Assembly (NCBI RefSeq): GCF_004770155.1
Contig: NZ_RQFA01000037.1
Location: 1 to 64,000, forward strand
Source of the DNA: Leptospira gomenensis
GTDB lineage: Bacteria; Spirochaetota; Leptospiria; Leptospirales; Leptospiraceae
Reading direction: 5' to 3'
DNA: 64,000 nt
The position numbers were made by a program, and so were the translations under genes. The stretch's first letter is position 1; every line of letters begins with the position of its first letter. The notes below the pieces were generated by a model. It made no database searches. It worked only from the letters and a program-made list of their open reading frames with translations, and was not told the origin of the DNA. Positions 43,791-56,150 of this stretch are shown piece by piece.

Positions 43791-44045
43791 ATGGAACCGT
43801 TCGACAAAAGGGAAGAAGAGGAGGAAGAGGAATTCTCCGCAAAATTCGAAACCTCGGATCGTCTTTTGCTTGCCTTAGTCCGATCCTTTCTGGACGCGAA
43901 CGAAATACCGTACTTCGTTTTGGGCGAAGAGTTGTTCTTTTTGGAAGGAGCCGCCGTTCCTGCGGGAAATCATATCGCGGTGTTGTTCATGACGGAAAGG
44001 GATTACCCAGCCCTTAAGGAATTCTTGGAAAGAGAAAATCGTTGA
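43791..44045 (+). CDS. DUF2007-like small protein
   Basis: 84 residues from the ATG at 43791 (an ATG at 43788 is equivalent). An acidic start with six Glu in a row is followed by [20 protein letters not shown] and [20 protein letters not shown], which fits the DUF2007 putative signal-transducing family (LNSAGIP... then V..... A). Its stop TGA overlaps the TTG of mqnA, so they share translation. No function is known for the family. Confidence 0.7.
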   Translation: MEPFDKREEEEEEEFSAKFETSDRLLLALVRSFLDANEIPYFVLGEELFFLEGAAVPAGNHIAVLFMTERDYPALKEFLERENR

Positions 44046-44791
44046 AAATAGGAATCGTAAAACATTTAAACGCACGACCTCTTACTTGGGGTTTTGAAAC
44101 GGACGAAAACCACGAAATAGTTCCCGAAAACCCGGCGGTATTAAAGGATTATCTAATAAACGGAATGATCGATGTCGGTTTAATTTCTTCGATCGAATGT
44201 ATCCGTAACGCGGAACTTTTGAATTCGTACGAAAGCACCGGGGTTTGTGCGGCCGACAAGGTTCGGTCCATTCTGTTTTTTAAGAACAAACGGGAAGAGT
44301 TTCCTCCCCGGTTGATCCTAACGGACAACGGATCCAAAACGAGCGTGTCCTTGGTTCGCGTTCTGATTCACGAAGAAAGCGGAAGTGTTCCCGAGGTGAT
44401 TCCCACCGATTCGGCGCTCATCCAAGATCGGATCGCCAAGGGAATCGGATCGCATATGCTCTTCGGTGACAACGCGCTTTTGGCGAAGTGGAATCCGAAC
44501 GACTACGAAGTGCTCGATCTTGCGGAGTGGTGGCACAGGCTCACCGGTTTCGGGTTCATCTTCGCTTTGTGGGCCAGCAAAAAGCCGCTTCTTTTGGAGG
44601 AATCCCTGTTTGTCGCTTCTTTGCAATACGGTCTTTCCCATATCGAAGAGATCGTTTCCCACGAGTCCCGTCTTCCGAACGAACTGGTTCGAAGTTATCT
44701 CACGCAGGAACTTCATTACAAAGTGACCGAAGAGGACAAAAAGGGTTTCGTCTTATTCGGCGATAAATGCAAAAAATTGAATATTCTTTGA
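44042..44791 (+). CDS. mqnA: Chorismate dehydratase MqnA (futalosine menaquinone pathway)
   Basis: 249 residues, starting at TTG in the TTGA overlap. [43 protein letters not shown] and [20 protein letters not shown] are the MqnA motifs of the periplasmic-binding-like fold. It removes water from chorismate to give 3-enolpyruvyl-benzoate, step one of the futalosine route to menaquinone. The other mqn genes are not in the window. Confidence 0.9.
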   Translation: MKIGIVKHLNARPLTWGFETDENHEIVPENPAVLKDYLINGMIDVGLISSIECIRNAELLNSYESTGVCAADKVRSILFFKNKREEFPPRLILTDNGSKTSVSLVRVLIHEESGSVPEVIPTDSALIQDRIAKGIGSHMLFGDNALLAKWNPNDYEVLDLAEWWHRLTGFGFIFALWASKKPLLLEESLFVASLQYGLSHIEEIVSHESRLPNELVRSYLTQELHYKVTEEDKKGFVLFGDKCKKLNIL

Positions 44792-44803
44792 TTCGGAGAA
44801 TAT

Positions 44804-45232
44804 ATGGGAGCGGTTTTAAAAAAGGAAGAATTCGATTTTTCTTATTCGTTTCGGGTGCGTTACGCGGAATGCGACGCACAGGGAATCGTATTTAACGCCA
44901 ATTATCTGACGTATTTCGACGTGGGAATCACGGAATACTTCCGCGCACACGGTCTTCCTTACGGGGAATCGTCCGAAAAACTGGGACTCGATTTCCACGT
45001 CGTCCATTGTTCTATCGATTTTAAGTCGCCCGCCCGTTTCGACGATACGGTCGAGGTTTTCGTACGTGGATCCTTTTCGGGTGTGAAGATTTTTTGGGAC
45101 CTCGCGATTTATCGGGAAAACACCGCCCTCTGTTCCGCTTCGCTCGTTTACGCTTGTGTGGAAATCCGGGGAGGCGGACTCAAACGGGTTCCTCGGGAAT
45201 TGGCGCAAAACCTCGGTTTAAACGAAGGTTGA
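44804..45232 (+). CDS. YbgC/FcbC-type acyl-CoA thioesterase
   Basis: 142 residues with the hot-dog fold signature RYAECDAQGIVFNANYLTYF, in which the Asp is catalytic, then GITEYFRAHGLPYG and HCSIDFKSPARFDDTVEVFV. It cleaves acyl-CoA; substrate unknown. It lies 12 bp after mqnA, so it is probably transcribed with it. A link with menaquinone side-chain chemistry is possible but unsupported. Confidence 0.9.
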   Translation: MGAVLKKEEFDFSYSFRVRYAECDAQGIVFNANYLTYFDVGITEYFRAHGLPYGESSEKLGLDFHVVHCSIDFKSPARFDDTVEVFVRGSFSGVKIFWDLAIYRENTALCSASLVYACVEIRGGGLKRVPRELAQNLGLNEG

Positions 45233-45273
45233 GATCGGACGGTTTCAGATCCGTTAGAATATTAGGAAATTCT

Positions 45274-46536
45274 TTATAAGAATAGTCGAATACTATGATC
45301 GCCCCGGAGAAACTGCGGATCCTTCCAATCCCAGACCCGGCTAGGATCCGTATCCACGTCCTTGGGATGACGATTCCAGAGAGAAGGACCGGGATCGACC
45401 GATGCGCGCAAATGGACGGTCAGACTCAGGATACAAAGTATAATCCAGATTCTTCGTAACGGAATCGAAGTCCGAAACGAGGAAAAATAATCCTCGTAAC
45501 CCCTCGCCGCAAACCAGATCCAAAAAGGGATCGTTTCCGTCCATAGACGGGGACCTACCGAATGTCCGCCCCACCAGGAATCGAAACCGGAAATCACGAT
45601 TACGTGCAAAAGAATCGATAACGAAAGGACCGCGAAGACCGGTCCATTATCTCTTACGGCGGAGAACATTCCGAAAAACGAAAGGATCAAAAATGGAGAC
45701 CATATAAACAAGCCTCTGGAAGGACTGATCCAATGACCTAAAAACGCCTCCCCAAAGGTGGATAACGTGAAAATTCTTTCTCCGTCCTCCCGGTAATACG
45801 GCGGCAACACGGAATCGTATAAACTCCAGTTGAACATTAAAAATACGAGTAAAAACGGAATCGCAGCGAGTAGAAGCCGTAACGAATCCTTCGGCCTGGT
45901 TTTTAGTACTCCGAAAAACAAACAGACGGAAACTAGTACGCTCGTCGGACGGATCCACAAGGCAAAGCCGCATAACGCACCGAGGAGAAAGTAATCCTTC
46001 TTCGAGCGGAGTTCCCCGGTAAATATTCTTAGTAGGATAGAATTGACGAGCAAAACTCCCGTTTGTTGCCAAAGCGCCCTTCCCGCAGTCGATAAAACGG
46101 GCGTACAAAACGCGAATAAAAGCGAGAACATCAAAGCGGTTTTTCGCCCATATCTTCCGCGAAGCGCTCGATACAAAAACGATACCGAGAGAGCGATCCA
46201 ACCCGCTGCTATAAATCGTTCGGCCTCGGGAAGATGACGGAGGATTTCCCTGGTGCCGTTGATCTGCATCAACAAAAACACTTGAGGAATCGCTAATATG
46301 GAAACTCCTACTGGAAAATAATTGTACAGATGTCCGCGGGAGTTACGGATCGCATAACCGGATCTTTCTGCGACGAGATCCGGATATTCGTCCAGATCAA
46401 AATTTCCGGTCTTGAGTATGCTGACCGTAGTCGGAACGTTCCAGATCGTATCGGAGACGGGGCTGATGGGAAGCACGAGATCGACGAAAAATACGAGCAG
46501 AAAAATCCAGAAAGACGCCGACGTCGTTGAGCGCAT
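45274..46536 (-). CDS. Polytopic membrane protein, GT-C-like
   Basis: 420 residues and about ten hydrophobic helices. An extracytoplasmic loop near 25-70 (SDTIWNVPTTVSILKTGNFD) contains Asp and resembles the first loop of GT-C enzymes, and NRHPKDVDTDPSRVWDW lies near the end. Leptospira has many such proteins; none is characterised. Its start lies 8 bp after a lipoprotein gene on the same strand. A lipid-linked sugar transferase is likely but not certain. Confidence 0.65.
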   Translation of the reverse strand: MRSTTSASFWIFLLVFFVDLVLPISPVSDTIWNVPTTVSILKTGNFDLDEYPDLVAERSGYAIRNSRGHLYNYFPVGVSILAIPQVFLLMQINGTREILRHLPEAERFIAAGWIALSVSFLYRALRGRYGRKTALMFSLLFAFCTPVLSTAGRALWQQTGVLLVNSILLRIFTGELRSKKDYFLLGALCGFALWIRPTSVLVSVCLFFGVLKTRPKDSLRLLLAAIPFLLVFLMFNWSLYDSVLPPYYREDGERIFTLSTFGEAFLGHWISPSRGLFIWSPFLILSFFGMFSAVRDNGPVFAVLSLSILLHVIVISGFDSWWGGHSVGPRLWTETIPFWIWFAARGYEDYFSSFRTSIPLRRIWIILCILSLTVHLRASVDPGPSLWNRHPKDVDTDPSRVWDWKDPQFLRGDHSIRLFL

Positions 46537-46544
46537 AACAGTGG

Positions 46545-47216
<672 letters not shown>

Positions 47217-47433
47217 GCATCAAATCTGGGACGAAAAAGGATTCCGTCAACGTAAATCCAAAGCCGTCCTTCCGGGGTCTTTCCCGAGCCTTTTGCACAA
47301 AAGAAAGATCGTCTGCCGAGTCCGATTCGTTTTCAAAGATGAATCCGTTTTTGAAAACGTTCGGAAATCGGAGGCGATTTATTTCTCGACGCCTTCTCCG
47401 AAATGTTCAGGATTTTAGAAAAGAATCGAATCC

Positions 47434-48090
47434 ATGCAATACGTTCAATCGCTTCGCACGTCGCTTTCTTGGAACGAAATCTGCGAACAGATCGTCCTTA
47501 CAACGAAAGGAACGGTCGTACAAATTCTCGAAAACGTCGCCGTAATCCAGTCCGAAGAAGTGGAAATCAAACTCGAATATATGCCATTCAATCCTCGACG
47601 GGAAACCGATTGTAATCTGCGAACCAGTTTTACCGAATCGAAGGAAGACAAGACTGGAATTCGACTGATAGAATGGCAAAAACTTCTTAGGTCATTGGAA
47701 ACCCATGTCGGAATTCAATGTATCGATCATTACTATCTACATTCTAAAATTTCTCTGAAACAATTCTGCGCAAAGATCGAAGAGATATTCCGAACGTTCT
47801 CCTTTGACTTTGACTTTGAAGACGCGAACGAATGGGCGATCGCTGAAACGGACGATTTCATCCTTTCTATTTCCAAAACCTATCGGAGGAATTCCTTCCA
47901 CGAATGGAATCCGAAAGAATGTCCGCCCGGGTGCAACTATTCGTTGCGTTGTACCGTAAAGGCGACGGATCGGGAGGATTGGAATCAAACGCTCTACCGA
48001 GAGATTTGGTTTCCTCGTTGGAAAGAATTTTTTGTGAAATGTTCCTGCTCGTCCGTCGTTCGTCTTTGGAAAAGCCCGATTCATTCTTAG
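47434..48090 (+). CDS. Hypothetical protein, unknown function
   Basis: 218 residues, soluble, with no signal peptide. It looks like a real gene by codon composition, but no motif is recognised. KECPPGCNYSLRCTV and FVKCSCSSVVRLW give six Cys in the C-terminal third. It stands alone with a 217-bp upstream gap and ends before the 48091-48557 repeat region. Confidence 0.6.
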   Translation: MQYVQSLRTSLSWNEICEQIVLTTKGTVVQILENVAVIQSEEVEIKLEYMPFNPRRETDCNLRTSFTESKEDKTGIRLIEWQKLLRSLETHVGIQCIDHYYLHSKISLKQFCAKIEEIFRTFSFDFDFEDANEWAIAETDDFILSISKTYRRNSFHEWNPKECPPGCNYSLRCTVKATDREDWNQTLYREIWFPRWKEFFVKCSCSSVVRLWKSPIHS

Positions 48091-48557
48091 GAAACCCGTC
48101 ACCGCTTCGATCCTCCGTCCCAGCGAGAAACGTGGGAACTCCTCAACGCGCGAACGGACCGTACAACTCGGACTGCGGGAACTCTCACAAAAACGGTGCG
48201 GGCCGCATCCGCGAAGGGAAAATTTCACAGAGATTGTAGGAACTCCCCGAACTATACCTTCGCGGACCGCGCCGACTCCGGGCTCGCGGATTCCCGCTCG
48301 GTCCGAAAGACGATCCCCCAAGAATGATTTCTTCCGGGAAACGAACAAGTTCCGTGCAATCCGGACCAAGCCCTACGTGTCGCTTGCGGAACAATTTGCG
48401 GGAACTCCACGGTTCTCCACCGGACTAAGGCAACATTTGCTTCGAAATCCAAACTGTGCGGGAACTCCTGCCTTTCTTGTGGGAAACCGGGAAGTTCCTT
48501 TGCTATTCAAACTGTGCGGGAACTCCCCCAAAAACACCGGAAGATCCGTCTCGTGCC
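48091..48557. repeat. Intergenic region with clustered TGYGGGAACTCC motifs and a 27-bp dispersed repeat
   Basis: No gene is visible. Motif copies: GTGGGAACTCC at 48132, TGCGGGAACTCTCAC at 48174, TGTAGGAACTCC at 48235, TGCGGGAACTCC at 48397, and TGTGCGGGAACTCC at 48455 and 48513, the last three spaced 58-60 bp. The last two share a longer unit that begins CAAACTGTGCGGGAACTCC. Bases 48274-48300 are the exact inverted copy of 272-298. The same motif family makes up the tandem array near 9000. Confidence 0.8.
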
Positions 48558-49937
48558 CTACTTCGAAATCGGATACGCCTCGTTTCCGTGTTCCAAAATA
48601 TCCAAACCGGTAATTTCTTCCTCTTCGGAAACGCGCAGACCCAGCGTGTATTTCAGAACCAAAAAGATAATCGAACTAACACCGAACGACCAAACAAACG
48701 CGATTCCGATTCCGGAAAGCTGGGTAAAAACGACGCTCCAATCTCCTCCGAAAAAAAGACCGTTCACTCCGCCGAACGCCTCTTGCGCGAACAAACCCGC
48801 CGCGAGAGTTCCCCAAGCGCCGCAAACTCCGTGAACCGAAACGGCACCGACGGGATCGTCGATATGAATCCGATCGAAGAACAAAACGCTCAACACCACG
48901 AGGATCCCCGCAACGAAACCGATGATCAAAGCGGAGGAAATACTTACGTTCGCACAAGGAGAAGTGATCGCGACGAGTCCCGCCAAAGCGCCGTTTAACG
49001 AAAGACCGATATCCGGCTTTTTAAACATGATCCAAGTCACGATCATCGAAGCCAGTGCGCCCGAGACCGCAGCCATGTTGGTCGTAACCGCGATGACCGC
49101 GAAGTTTCCGCCGTTGACCGAAGTGGTGGAACCGGGATTGAATCCGAACCAACCGAACCAAAGAATAAAGACGCCTAACGCAGCCATGGACATGTTGTGT
49201 CCTAAGATAGGAAAAAGTTTTCCGTCTTGATACTTACCGATCCTCGGCCCTAAAATCAAAGCTCCTGCAAGACCGGCCCAACCGCCTACCGAATGAACCA
49301 CGGTGGAACCTGCGAAATCGATAAACCCTTGTTGTTCCAAAAAACCTTTGCCCAAACCCCAAAGACCGGCCCAAGCCAAACTTCCGAATACTGGATAAAC
49401 GAAAGCGGTGATCACAACGGAAAAGATAATGTAAGAAACGAACTTGGTCCGTTCCGCCATCGCCCCCGAAACGATCGTCGCCGCGGTTCCCGCAAAAACC
49501 ATTTGAAACAGGAAGAACGCGAATCCCCACTTATCCGGAGTTCCGTCCTTAACGATCAATGAATCCGCAAATCCGGGAACCCCGATTCCGAAACCGGGAA
49601 ACAACTGAGGACCGAACATCACCGAAAAACCTACGAGCCAAAAAAAGACGGATCCCAGACAGAAGTCGATGAAGTTCTTCATCAGAATATTCACAACGTT
49701 TTTCGCGCGCGTAAAACCGGCTTCCACGTATGCGAAACCCGCCTGCATAAAAAAGACCATAAACGCCGCGATACAAGTCCAAAGCCAATTGATCTCCGAT
49801 CGTAACGTAGAAAGTTCGGTACTAACGGCTGTTATAGCCGGATCCGAGACGGGTGAAGTCGTTTCCACGACGGGGGTTTCTTGGGCAAAAATTCCCGAAG
49901 CGGCCAGCGAAAGAATTAGGATAAAACACCAACGCAT
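48558..49937 (-). CDS. amt: Ammonium transporter Amt
   Basis: 459 residues: a signal peptide (to about 18) and eleven or so helices. MVFFMQAGFAYVEAGFTRAK, DFAGSTVVHSVGGWAGLAGA with the pore His, and VHGVCGAWGTLAAGLF with the second pore His are clear. It passes ammonium across the inner membrane. No glnK lies beside it. The stop abuts the motif-rich intergenic region. Confidence 0.96.
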   Translation of the reverse strand: MRWCFILILSLAASGIFAQETPVVETTSPVSDPAITAVSTELSTLRSEINWLWTCIAAFMVFFMQAGFAYVEAGFTRAKNVVNILMKNFIDFCLGSVFFWLVGFSVMFGPQLFPGFGIGVPGFADSLIVKDGTPDKWGFAFFLFQMVFAGTAATIVSGAMAERTKFVSYIIFSVVITAFVYPVFGSLAWAGLWGLGKGFLEQQGFIDFAGSTVVHSVGGWAGLAGALILGPRIGKYQDGKLFPILGHNMSMAALGVFILWFGWFGFNPGSTTSVNGGNFAVIAVTTNMAAVSGALASMIVTWIMFKKPDIGLSLNGALAGLVAITSPCANVSISSALIIGFVAGILVVLSVLFFDRIHIDDPVGAVSVHGVCGAWGTLAAGLFAQEAFGGVNGLFFGGDWSVVFTQLSGIGIAFVWSFGVSSIIFLVLKYTLGLRVSEEEEITGLDILEHGNEAYPISK

Positions 49938-49983
49938 AGTATAACTTAATCTCCTTTATTATTTAAATCATTCCAAACTAAAA

Positions 49984-51843
49984 TCAGACGGCGAGTTTCT
50001 CCTCTTCGTCGGAAAGGGAGGAATCCTCCTTTTTGTTATACATCAAGTCCTCCAACTTTTTCAGAGAGATTTTAAGGTATTCGTTCGTAGGAGCGCTTTT
50101 AATTCCCTGTTGAAGCACCTTGATCGCCTTCGGGCTTTGATTCTCTTTGAGATAACACCTCGCCAAACGAAGACTAGCCTTGGAATACGTGTGATCGATC
50201 GCGAGAGAACGTTTGAGCGAACGTTTCGCCTCGGTCACGTTATCCGTTTCGTAATAAGCTCTACCGATCAGATAATGGATGTAAGCCGAATCTTCTCCGG
50301 AAGTTTTGACGAACTTATCCAAAAACTGGATCGCCTTGGGAAAGTTCCTGTCGCGGTAATACATTCTTCCGAGAAGAAGCAGACTGTCCTTGATCGAATC
50401 GTCCAAAGAATAAACGTCCAACGCTTTGTCGTAAGCGAGCGAATCGTTCTTTTCCCGAGCCGCGGTTTTGGCAACGTTCATCATCGACTTGGCCTTGTTT
50501 AAAAGAGGATTACACTGAAGAGCCAGGATCGAAATATCGTCTCCGTTTTTAGCCGTTCCCTTATAACGTTTGAAACGCGAGATCAACGAATCGACGAGAT
50601 CTCCGACGTAGATACGATCCCTTTGTTCTTCGAGAGTTTGTTTTTCCTGACGGACCCATTCCAAAAAGCGGGCATTTCCGAGCTCTTGTCGTTCCGGATT
50701 TTTCTGTTCCACGATTCCGTCGGAAGTGAGAATGAGAATGTCTCCCGGATGGATGCGGCCGTGTTTCTCTTCGAAGTTGCTTCTGCCGACTTCGAAAATT
50801 CCCATAGGAACACCGTGAGAATCCAACTCGTCGATCTCGCCTGTGTCGTTGCGAAAATGAATCAACTTCTGATGCGCTCCGTTTACGTAGGAATACGAGT
50901 AGTCTCCGTAGATTCTCAAAATGAACGCTGTGAAATACGTTCCGTCCGGAAGTTGAGGACGGATGGATTCGCCGAGTTCCGCGAGCGTTTCCGTCAGCCC
51001 GAGCCCCAACGAAGTACATCTTCTAAATTGATAATGGATGGACATGGTGACGAGAGCCGCAGGAATACCGTGACCGGAAACGTCGGCTATGATGACGGTA
51101 ACCGCGTTCCCGTGACGCACAACGTCGAAGTAATCCCCCGAAACTTCGGTCATCGGTTCGTAGTATGTTCCGAAGTGGATTCCGTTCCAAGGGGCGATAT
51201 TCGTATCGATGATCTGACTCTGAACGTTACGCCCCATCTTCATATCGAACTCGAGTTGTTTTAGAACCGCCGCTTCTCTGTGGTTCGCCTCCACAAGACC
51301 CTCGATCAGACGGACCGTGGTCAAAGCGAGCGCCAGTTGCGCCGCGAGCGCCTCCAAAATTTCCACGTCGTCTTCGATGTAAAAAAAACTGTGTTCGGAT
51401 TCCACGGCGATCGTTCCGAGCACTTCGTCCTTGTAAAGAATGGGAACGCACATAACGGAGAGCGTGGATTCTCCCTCGTCCACGTATTCGGGATGATACG
51501 CGAGGTTCTGCACCAAAAGGGAATGTTTCGTCTTAAACGTGTGACCGGAATATCCTTCGTTTTCGGTGACGCTTCTGCGGGGAGGAGTCGTCTCCAAAAG
51601 ATAACGAACCGGCACCAAAAGACCGTCCTTCCAGATACGAAGGGTCGTATTGTCGCATTCGAAAATATCTTTGCAAATGTTAATTACGGAATCGTAAAGT
51701 TCCTCGTGTTTATCCACGGAGGAAAATTCCTTACTGATATAAAGAAGAATATCGATCTTATTCTTTTCCGTAAGTCCTCCTACGACCTTGTGACTTCCCC
51801 GGAAACTTACGACCTTGCGTTGTCCAAATTTTATATCTATCAT
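49984..51843 (-). CDS. GAF - SpoIIE/PP2C phosphatase - TPR signalling protein
   Basis: 619 residues from the ATG at 51843, which has GGAG eight bases ahead; a GTG at 51852 is in frame but poorly placed. GAF domain at about 30-190, PP2C domain about 220-430 (SGDYFDVVRHGNAVTVIIAD, VSGHGIPAALVTMSIHYQ, GTYFTAFILRIYGDY, GDILILTSDGIVEQ), then TPRs to about 600. It would dephosphorylate a STAS-type antagonist when the GAF ligand is bound. A STAS gene lies at 43445, but nothing ties the two beyond family logic. Confidence 0.93.
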   Translation of the reverse strand: MIDIKFGQRKVVSFRGSHKVVGGLTEKNKIDILLYISKEFSSVDKHEELYDSVINICKDIFECDNTTLRIWKDGLLVPVRYLLETTPPRRSVTENEGYSGHTFKTKHSLLVQNLAYHPEYVDEGESTLSVMCVPILYKDEVLGTIAVESEHSFFYIEDDVEILEALAAQLALALTTVRLIEGLVEANHREAAVLKQLEFDMKMGRNVQSQIIDTNIAPWNGIHFGTYYEPMTEVSGDYFDVVRHGNAVTVIIADVSGHGIPAALVTMSIHYQFRRCTSLGLGLTETLAELGESIRPQLPDGTYFTAFILRIYGDYSYSYVNGAHQKLIHFRNDTGEIDELDSHGVPMGIFEVGRSNFEEKHGRIHPGDILILTSDGIVEQKNPERQELGNARFLEWVRQEKQTLEEQRDRIYVGDLVDSLISRFKRYKGTAKNGDDISILALQCNPLLNKAKSMMNVAKTAAREKNDSLAYDKALDVYSLDDSIKDSLLLLGRMYYRDRNFPKAIQFLDKFVKTSGEDSAYIHYLIGRAYYETDNVTEAKRSLKRSLAIDHTYSKASLRLARCYLKENQSPKAIKVLQQGIKSAPTNEYLKISLKKLEDLMYNKKEDSSLSDEEEKLAV

Positions 51844-52054
51844 ATACCGCACTCCAAGGAAAGAATGGAATCCTTGAATTCGCTTCTGTTTACAGAAGTA
51901 TCTGCAAAAAGCGTACCAGTATAGAAAACGAGGAAAAATCTGTTGTTTTTTTAGAAATAAAGAAGAATTTCGCGACCTACATTTATAAATCGCTTATTTT
52001 TTAGGCATGACATAATTCAGTTCTTTTAAGAAACAGGCAATTTTAACCGGCAAA

Positions 52055-53291
<1,237 letters not shown>

Positions 53292-53386
53292 ACGATAAAA
53301 ATAAACGAAATCGGGAAATGTCAAGGATTAGAAGCTGCTTGCCCGAAAATTCCAAAACGGAAATCTGGTAGAATCCAGGCATACGG

Positions 53387-53812
53387 ATGTCGCAACCGGA
53401 ATTCAAACTCTACAACTCCCCCAACGGCTGGTATTCGATGGTCGTTCCCTCGCATTGGGTCCATATGGTCATCGAAGGGATCCCCGCTTTTTTCGAAGAG
53501 AACGGAAGCGGCGCTTTGCAGGTGTACGCCTTCGAAAACAAGGCGGGCAGCTACGATCTGCACGAAGAACTGCGCCGATATCTGAAAACCCACGAGATCG
53601 ACTTCGAAGAGGACAAGGTCGCTTCCTTTGAAAACGAGGAAGGCAGCAGAATCATGGCCTGCGAATTCCGGAAAGAGGATCGGTTTTGGATGGTGTATAT
53701 GATCGCAAACGGAAAACGGATGATCCTGCTTACCTACAACGGAGACGAAATTCCTCCCTCCGCGCTGGTCCGCGATTTGACGACGGTGATCAGCTCGATT
53801 CGTTTCGCATAA
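53387..53812 (+). CDS. DUF3805-like small cytosolic protein
   Basis: 141 residues, starting NSPNGWYSMVVPSHWVHMVI and containing EIPPSALVRDLTTVISSIRF near its end. The pattern (a PsbP/DUF1795-like beta-alpha fold with YSMxVPxxW) matches DUF3805 proteins of diverse bacteria. No function is known. It is convergent with the next minus-strand gene, 22 bp away. Confidence 0.65.
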   Translation: MSQPEFKLYNSPNGWYSMVVPSHWVHMVIEGIPAFFEENGSGALQVYAFENKAGSYDLHEELRRYLKTHEIDFEEDKVASFENEEGSRIMACEFRKEDRFWMVYMIANGKRMILLTYNGDEIPPSALVRDLTTVISSIRFA

Positions 53813-53834
53813 CGGTTTCCCGTGACGGTTTCGT

Positions 53835-54206
53835 CTAACGCGATGCCGATCCTTGCCTTTTCCAGAGTTGAAATTCCCGATTTTCTGCGGTGGACATCGA
53901 TAGGATAACGTTCATAAAGTCGAAGTTATCGTATTCCGAGACGATATCGTAGACCCGAGAATAACCTTCGGAACCGTTCGGAATCGAACAACCTCCGTTC
54001 TCGCCGATCAAAACCAACCAGATATCCGGTTGGAAAGGACCGGCGTCCGTGTTGATCAGTCGAATCTCGTCGATCTCCTTCCAAAGGATCTCTTCCGTTT
54101 TTCGTTTCGGATGTTCCACTCTAACGAATTCATCCGTAAGGGTGACGACAAATTCGTCCTCAGGCTTTCGAAACAGATTCAATTTTTTGAATATAAAATC
54201 GAACAT
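53835..54206 (-). CDS. Small PH-like or immunity-type protein, unknown
   Basis: 123 residues, soluble and beta-rich, with VEHPKRKTEEILWKEIDEIR early and DIWLVLIGENGGCSIPNGSE in the middle. The block WKEIxEIxxxTxDxxPxxxDxxxxL is seen in small bacterial proteins of the PH-like and toxin-immunity type, but no toxin lies nearby. Stand-alone gene; function unknown. Confidence 0.55.
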   Translation of the reverse strand: MFDFIFKKLNLFRKPEDEFVVTLTDEFVRVEHPKRKTEEILWKEIDEIRLINTDAGPFQPDIWLVLIGENGGCSIPNGSEGYSRVYDIVSEYDNFDFMNVILSMSTAENREFQLWKRQGSASR

Positions 54207-54323
54207 ACGTTTATCGTATCCTCCGATCGAACGGCCTCCGTCCTTTTAGAAATTCGCGCGGAGTACCGCGGGTTTGAAAAAAAAACGGAATTCGTTCGAA
54301 CTTCGAAAAACCGAACGTAAAAA

Positions 54324-55871
54324 TCATTCGATGGCAAGGGTTGCGGCGACCGCCTTTTTCCAACGTTGAATTTTTGCGGAGCGTTTGGACGGATCCATCT
54401 TCGGGTCGAAGGATTTATAACCTTTTTGTAATGTTTTGAGTTCCTCCAGATCCTTCCAAAAACCCACGGCCAGACCGGCCATATACGCGGCTCCTGTCGC
54501 GGTCATATCCGGTTCGGGCGCGCGATCCACGCGAACGTTCGAAAAATCCGCAAGACATTGCAGAAGAATATCGGATTGGGAAACGCCTCCGTCCACCTTG
54601 ATGTCTTTGATTTTCACTTTCGTATCCTGTTGAATTCCTTCCAGAATTTCGTATAAACTCAGCGAAATTCCTTCGAGAACGGCGCGCGCCACGTGTCTTC
54701 TATGAGTGGCGAGAGAAAGACCGATTACCGAAGCCTTGGCTCTCGGATTAAAATACGGAAACCGGGCCCCCGTAGGCGTAGGAATAAAAACTACCCCTTC
54801 CGTATCCTCCGCTTGAGCCGCCAATTCGTTAAGAACCTTCGGCGTGTCCGAAAGACCGATTCCCTTACCGAGCCAATCGATCAGAGTTCCCGCAGTCGCG
54901 ACAAAACCTTCGAGCATATAGGTGGTTTTGCCGTTCAACCTCCAAGCGATCATAGGGAACAGACCTCTTCTCGAGAGTTTGGCTTTGTGGCCCATGTTGA
55001 TATCGACGAACGCGCCGGAACCTTGGGAAATTTTCACTTCTCCCGGTTCGAAACAACACTGACCGAACAACGCCGCCATCTGATCTCCGATGGAAGCCCG
55101 GATCGGAATCGAATGCCCGCCTAAAAATTCGGGAAGGGTGAGGCCGAAATCTCCGTTGCTGTCCTTGACTTCGGGGAACAAATTCATCGGAATTCCGAAA
55201 ATACCGCAGACCGGTTTGTTCCAGATCAGTTGAAACGGATTGAACATTCCCGTCGCGACCGCGTTGGAAGAATCGGTAAGGTGTTGTTTTCCACCGGTGA
55301 GTTTATAGATAAACCAAGTGTCCAAGGTTCCGAAAAGAACCTCCCCTTTTTTGCAGCGTCTTCTGAGATCGGGATTCCGATCCAAAACCCATTTCAAACG
55401 GCAGGTTGCGTGATCGGTCGTGAACTTGAGCATAGAAGTGGCGATCATCATCGGGTGATTGGTCAAACGTCCTATGACCGTGGAGACGAGTTGAATGAAT
55501 CTCCAGATCCAATTTCGATTCATGGCTTCGGAGGTTTTGTGGGAGCGGACGTCGGCCCAACTGATCAACGGAGTGAGCGGTTTTCCGGTCGCCTTTTCCC
55601 AAAGGACGAAGGAACCTCGTTGATTACAAATCCCTAATGTGATGATATCTTTGGCGATCTCTTTGCGTTTTTGGATCTTTTTCAAAAGAGAAAGAAGCGC
55701 TTTCCAGAGGACTTCCGGATCGTGTTCCAGAGCGCCCGCCTCCGGAATATTCGGAGGAGTTTTTTCGTATTGTCTTTCTACGATTTTTCCCTTACGATCG
55801 AGCACGAACGCCCGAATACCGCTTCCTCCGCTGTCGATGGAAAGAACAAACTTACCCTGAGAATTAGCCAT
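54324..55871 (-). CDS. FGGY-family carbohydrate kinase, glycerol-kinase-like
   Basis: 515 residues, about the size of Glp[21 protein letters not shown] is the N-terminal phosphate loop, [44 protein letters not shown] and [36 protein letters not shown] are FGGY and mostly glycerol-kinase-like. The usual GlpK DQGTTS is DSGGSG here, so the substrate may differ. Leptospira uses glycerol, so GlpK is the leading guess. Confidence 0.87.
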   Translation of the reverse strand: MANSQGKFVLSIDSGGSGIRAFVLDRKGKIVERQYEKTPPNIPEAGALEHDPEVLWKALLSLLKKIQKRKEIAKDIITLGICNQRGSFVLWEKATGKPLTPLISWADVRSHKTSEAMNRNWIWRFIQLVSTVIGRLTNHPMMIATSMLKFTTDHATCRLKWVLDRNPDLRRRCKKGEVLFGTLDTWFIYKLTGGKQHLTDSSNAVATGMFNPFQLIWNKPVCGIFGIPMNLFPEVKDSNGDFGLTLPEFLGGHSIPIRASIGDQMAALFGQCCFEPGEVKISQGSGAFVDINMGHKAKLSRRGLFPMIAWRLNGKTTYMLEGFVATAGTLIDWLGKGIGLSDTPKVLNELAAQAEDTEGVVFIPTPTGARFPYFNPRAKASVIGLSLATHRRHVARAVLEGISLSLYEILEGIQQDTKVKIKDIKVDGGVSQSDILLQCLADFSNVRVDRAPEPDMTATGAAYMAGLAVGFWKDLEELKTLQKGYKSFDPKMDPSKRSAKIQRWKKAVAATLAIE

Positions 55872-56150
55872 TCGAATCTCCGAAAATAAAACCTAAAACC
55901 GAAAAAGAAAACGAAGTCGTAGCAAACGACCACGAAGGCTCAATCGAAATCAAAAAATTAGATAATCGAAGACGCCGGATTCTGTCTATGTTTTTCCGAC
56001 CGGAAAAAAAGAAGAGCCGAGGCAAAAGGACGAAAACAAACCGAATTATAAAAATCAGACTGCGAAAAAATGACATTCAAAATCCAACCCGCCGCAAACA
56101 AAAACAAAACGCGGCGGCGGATCGGAATTCGAAAAACGAACCGACGACTA
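55872..56150. other. Intergenic gap
   Basis: No gene seen. The stretch is Lys/Asn-codon-like A-rich sequence with no start and no clear terminator; it may hold the promoter of the glycerol-kinase-like gene. Confidence 0.4.
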
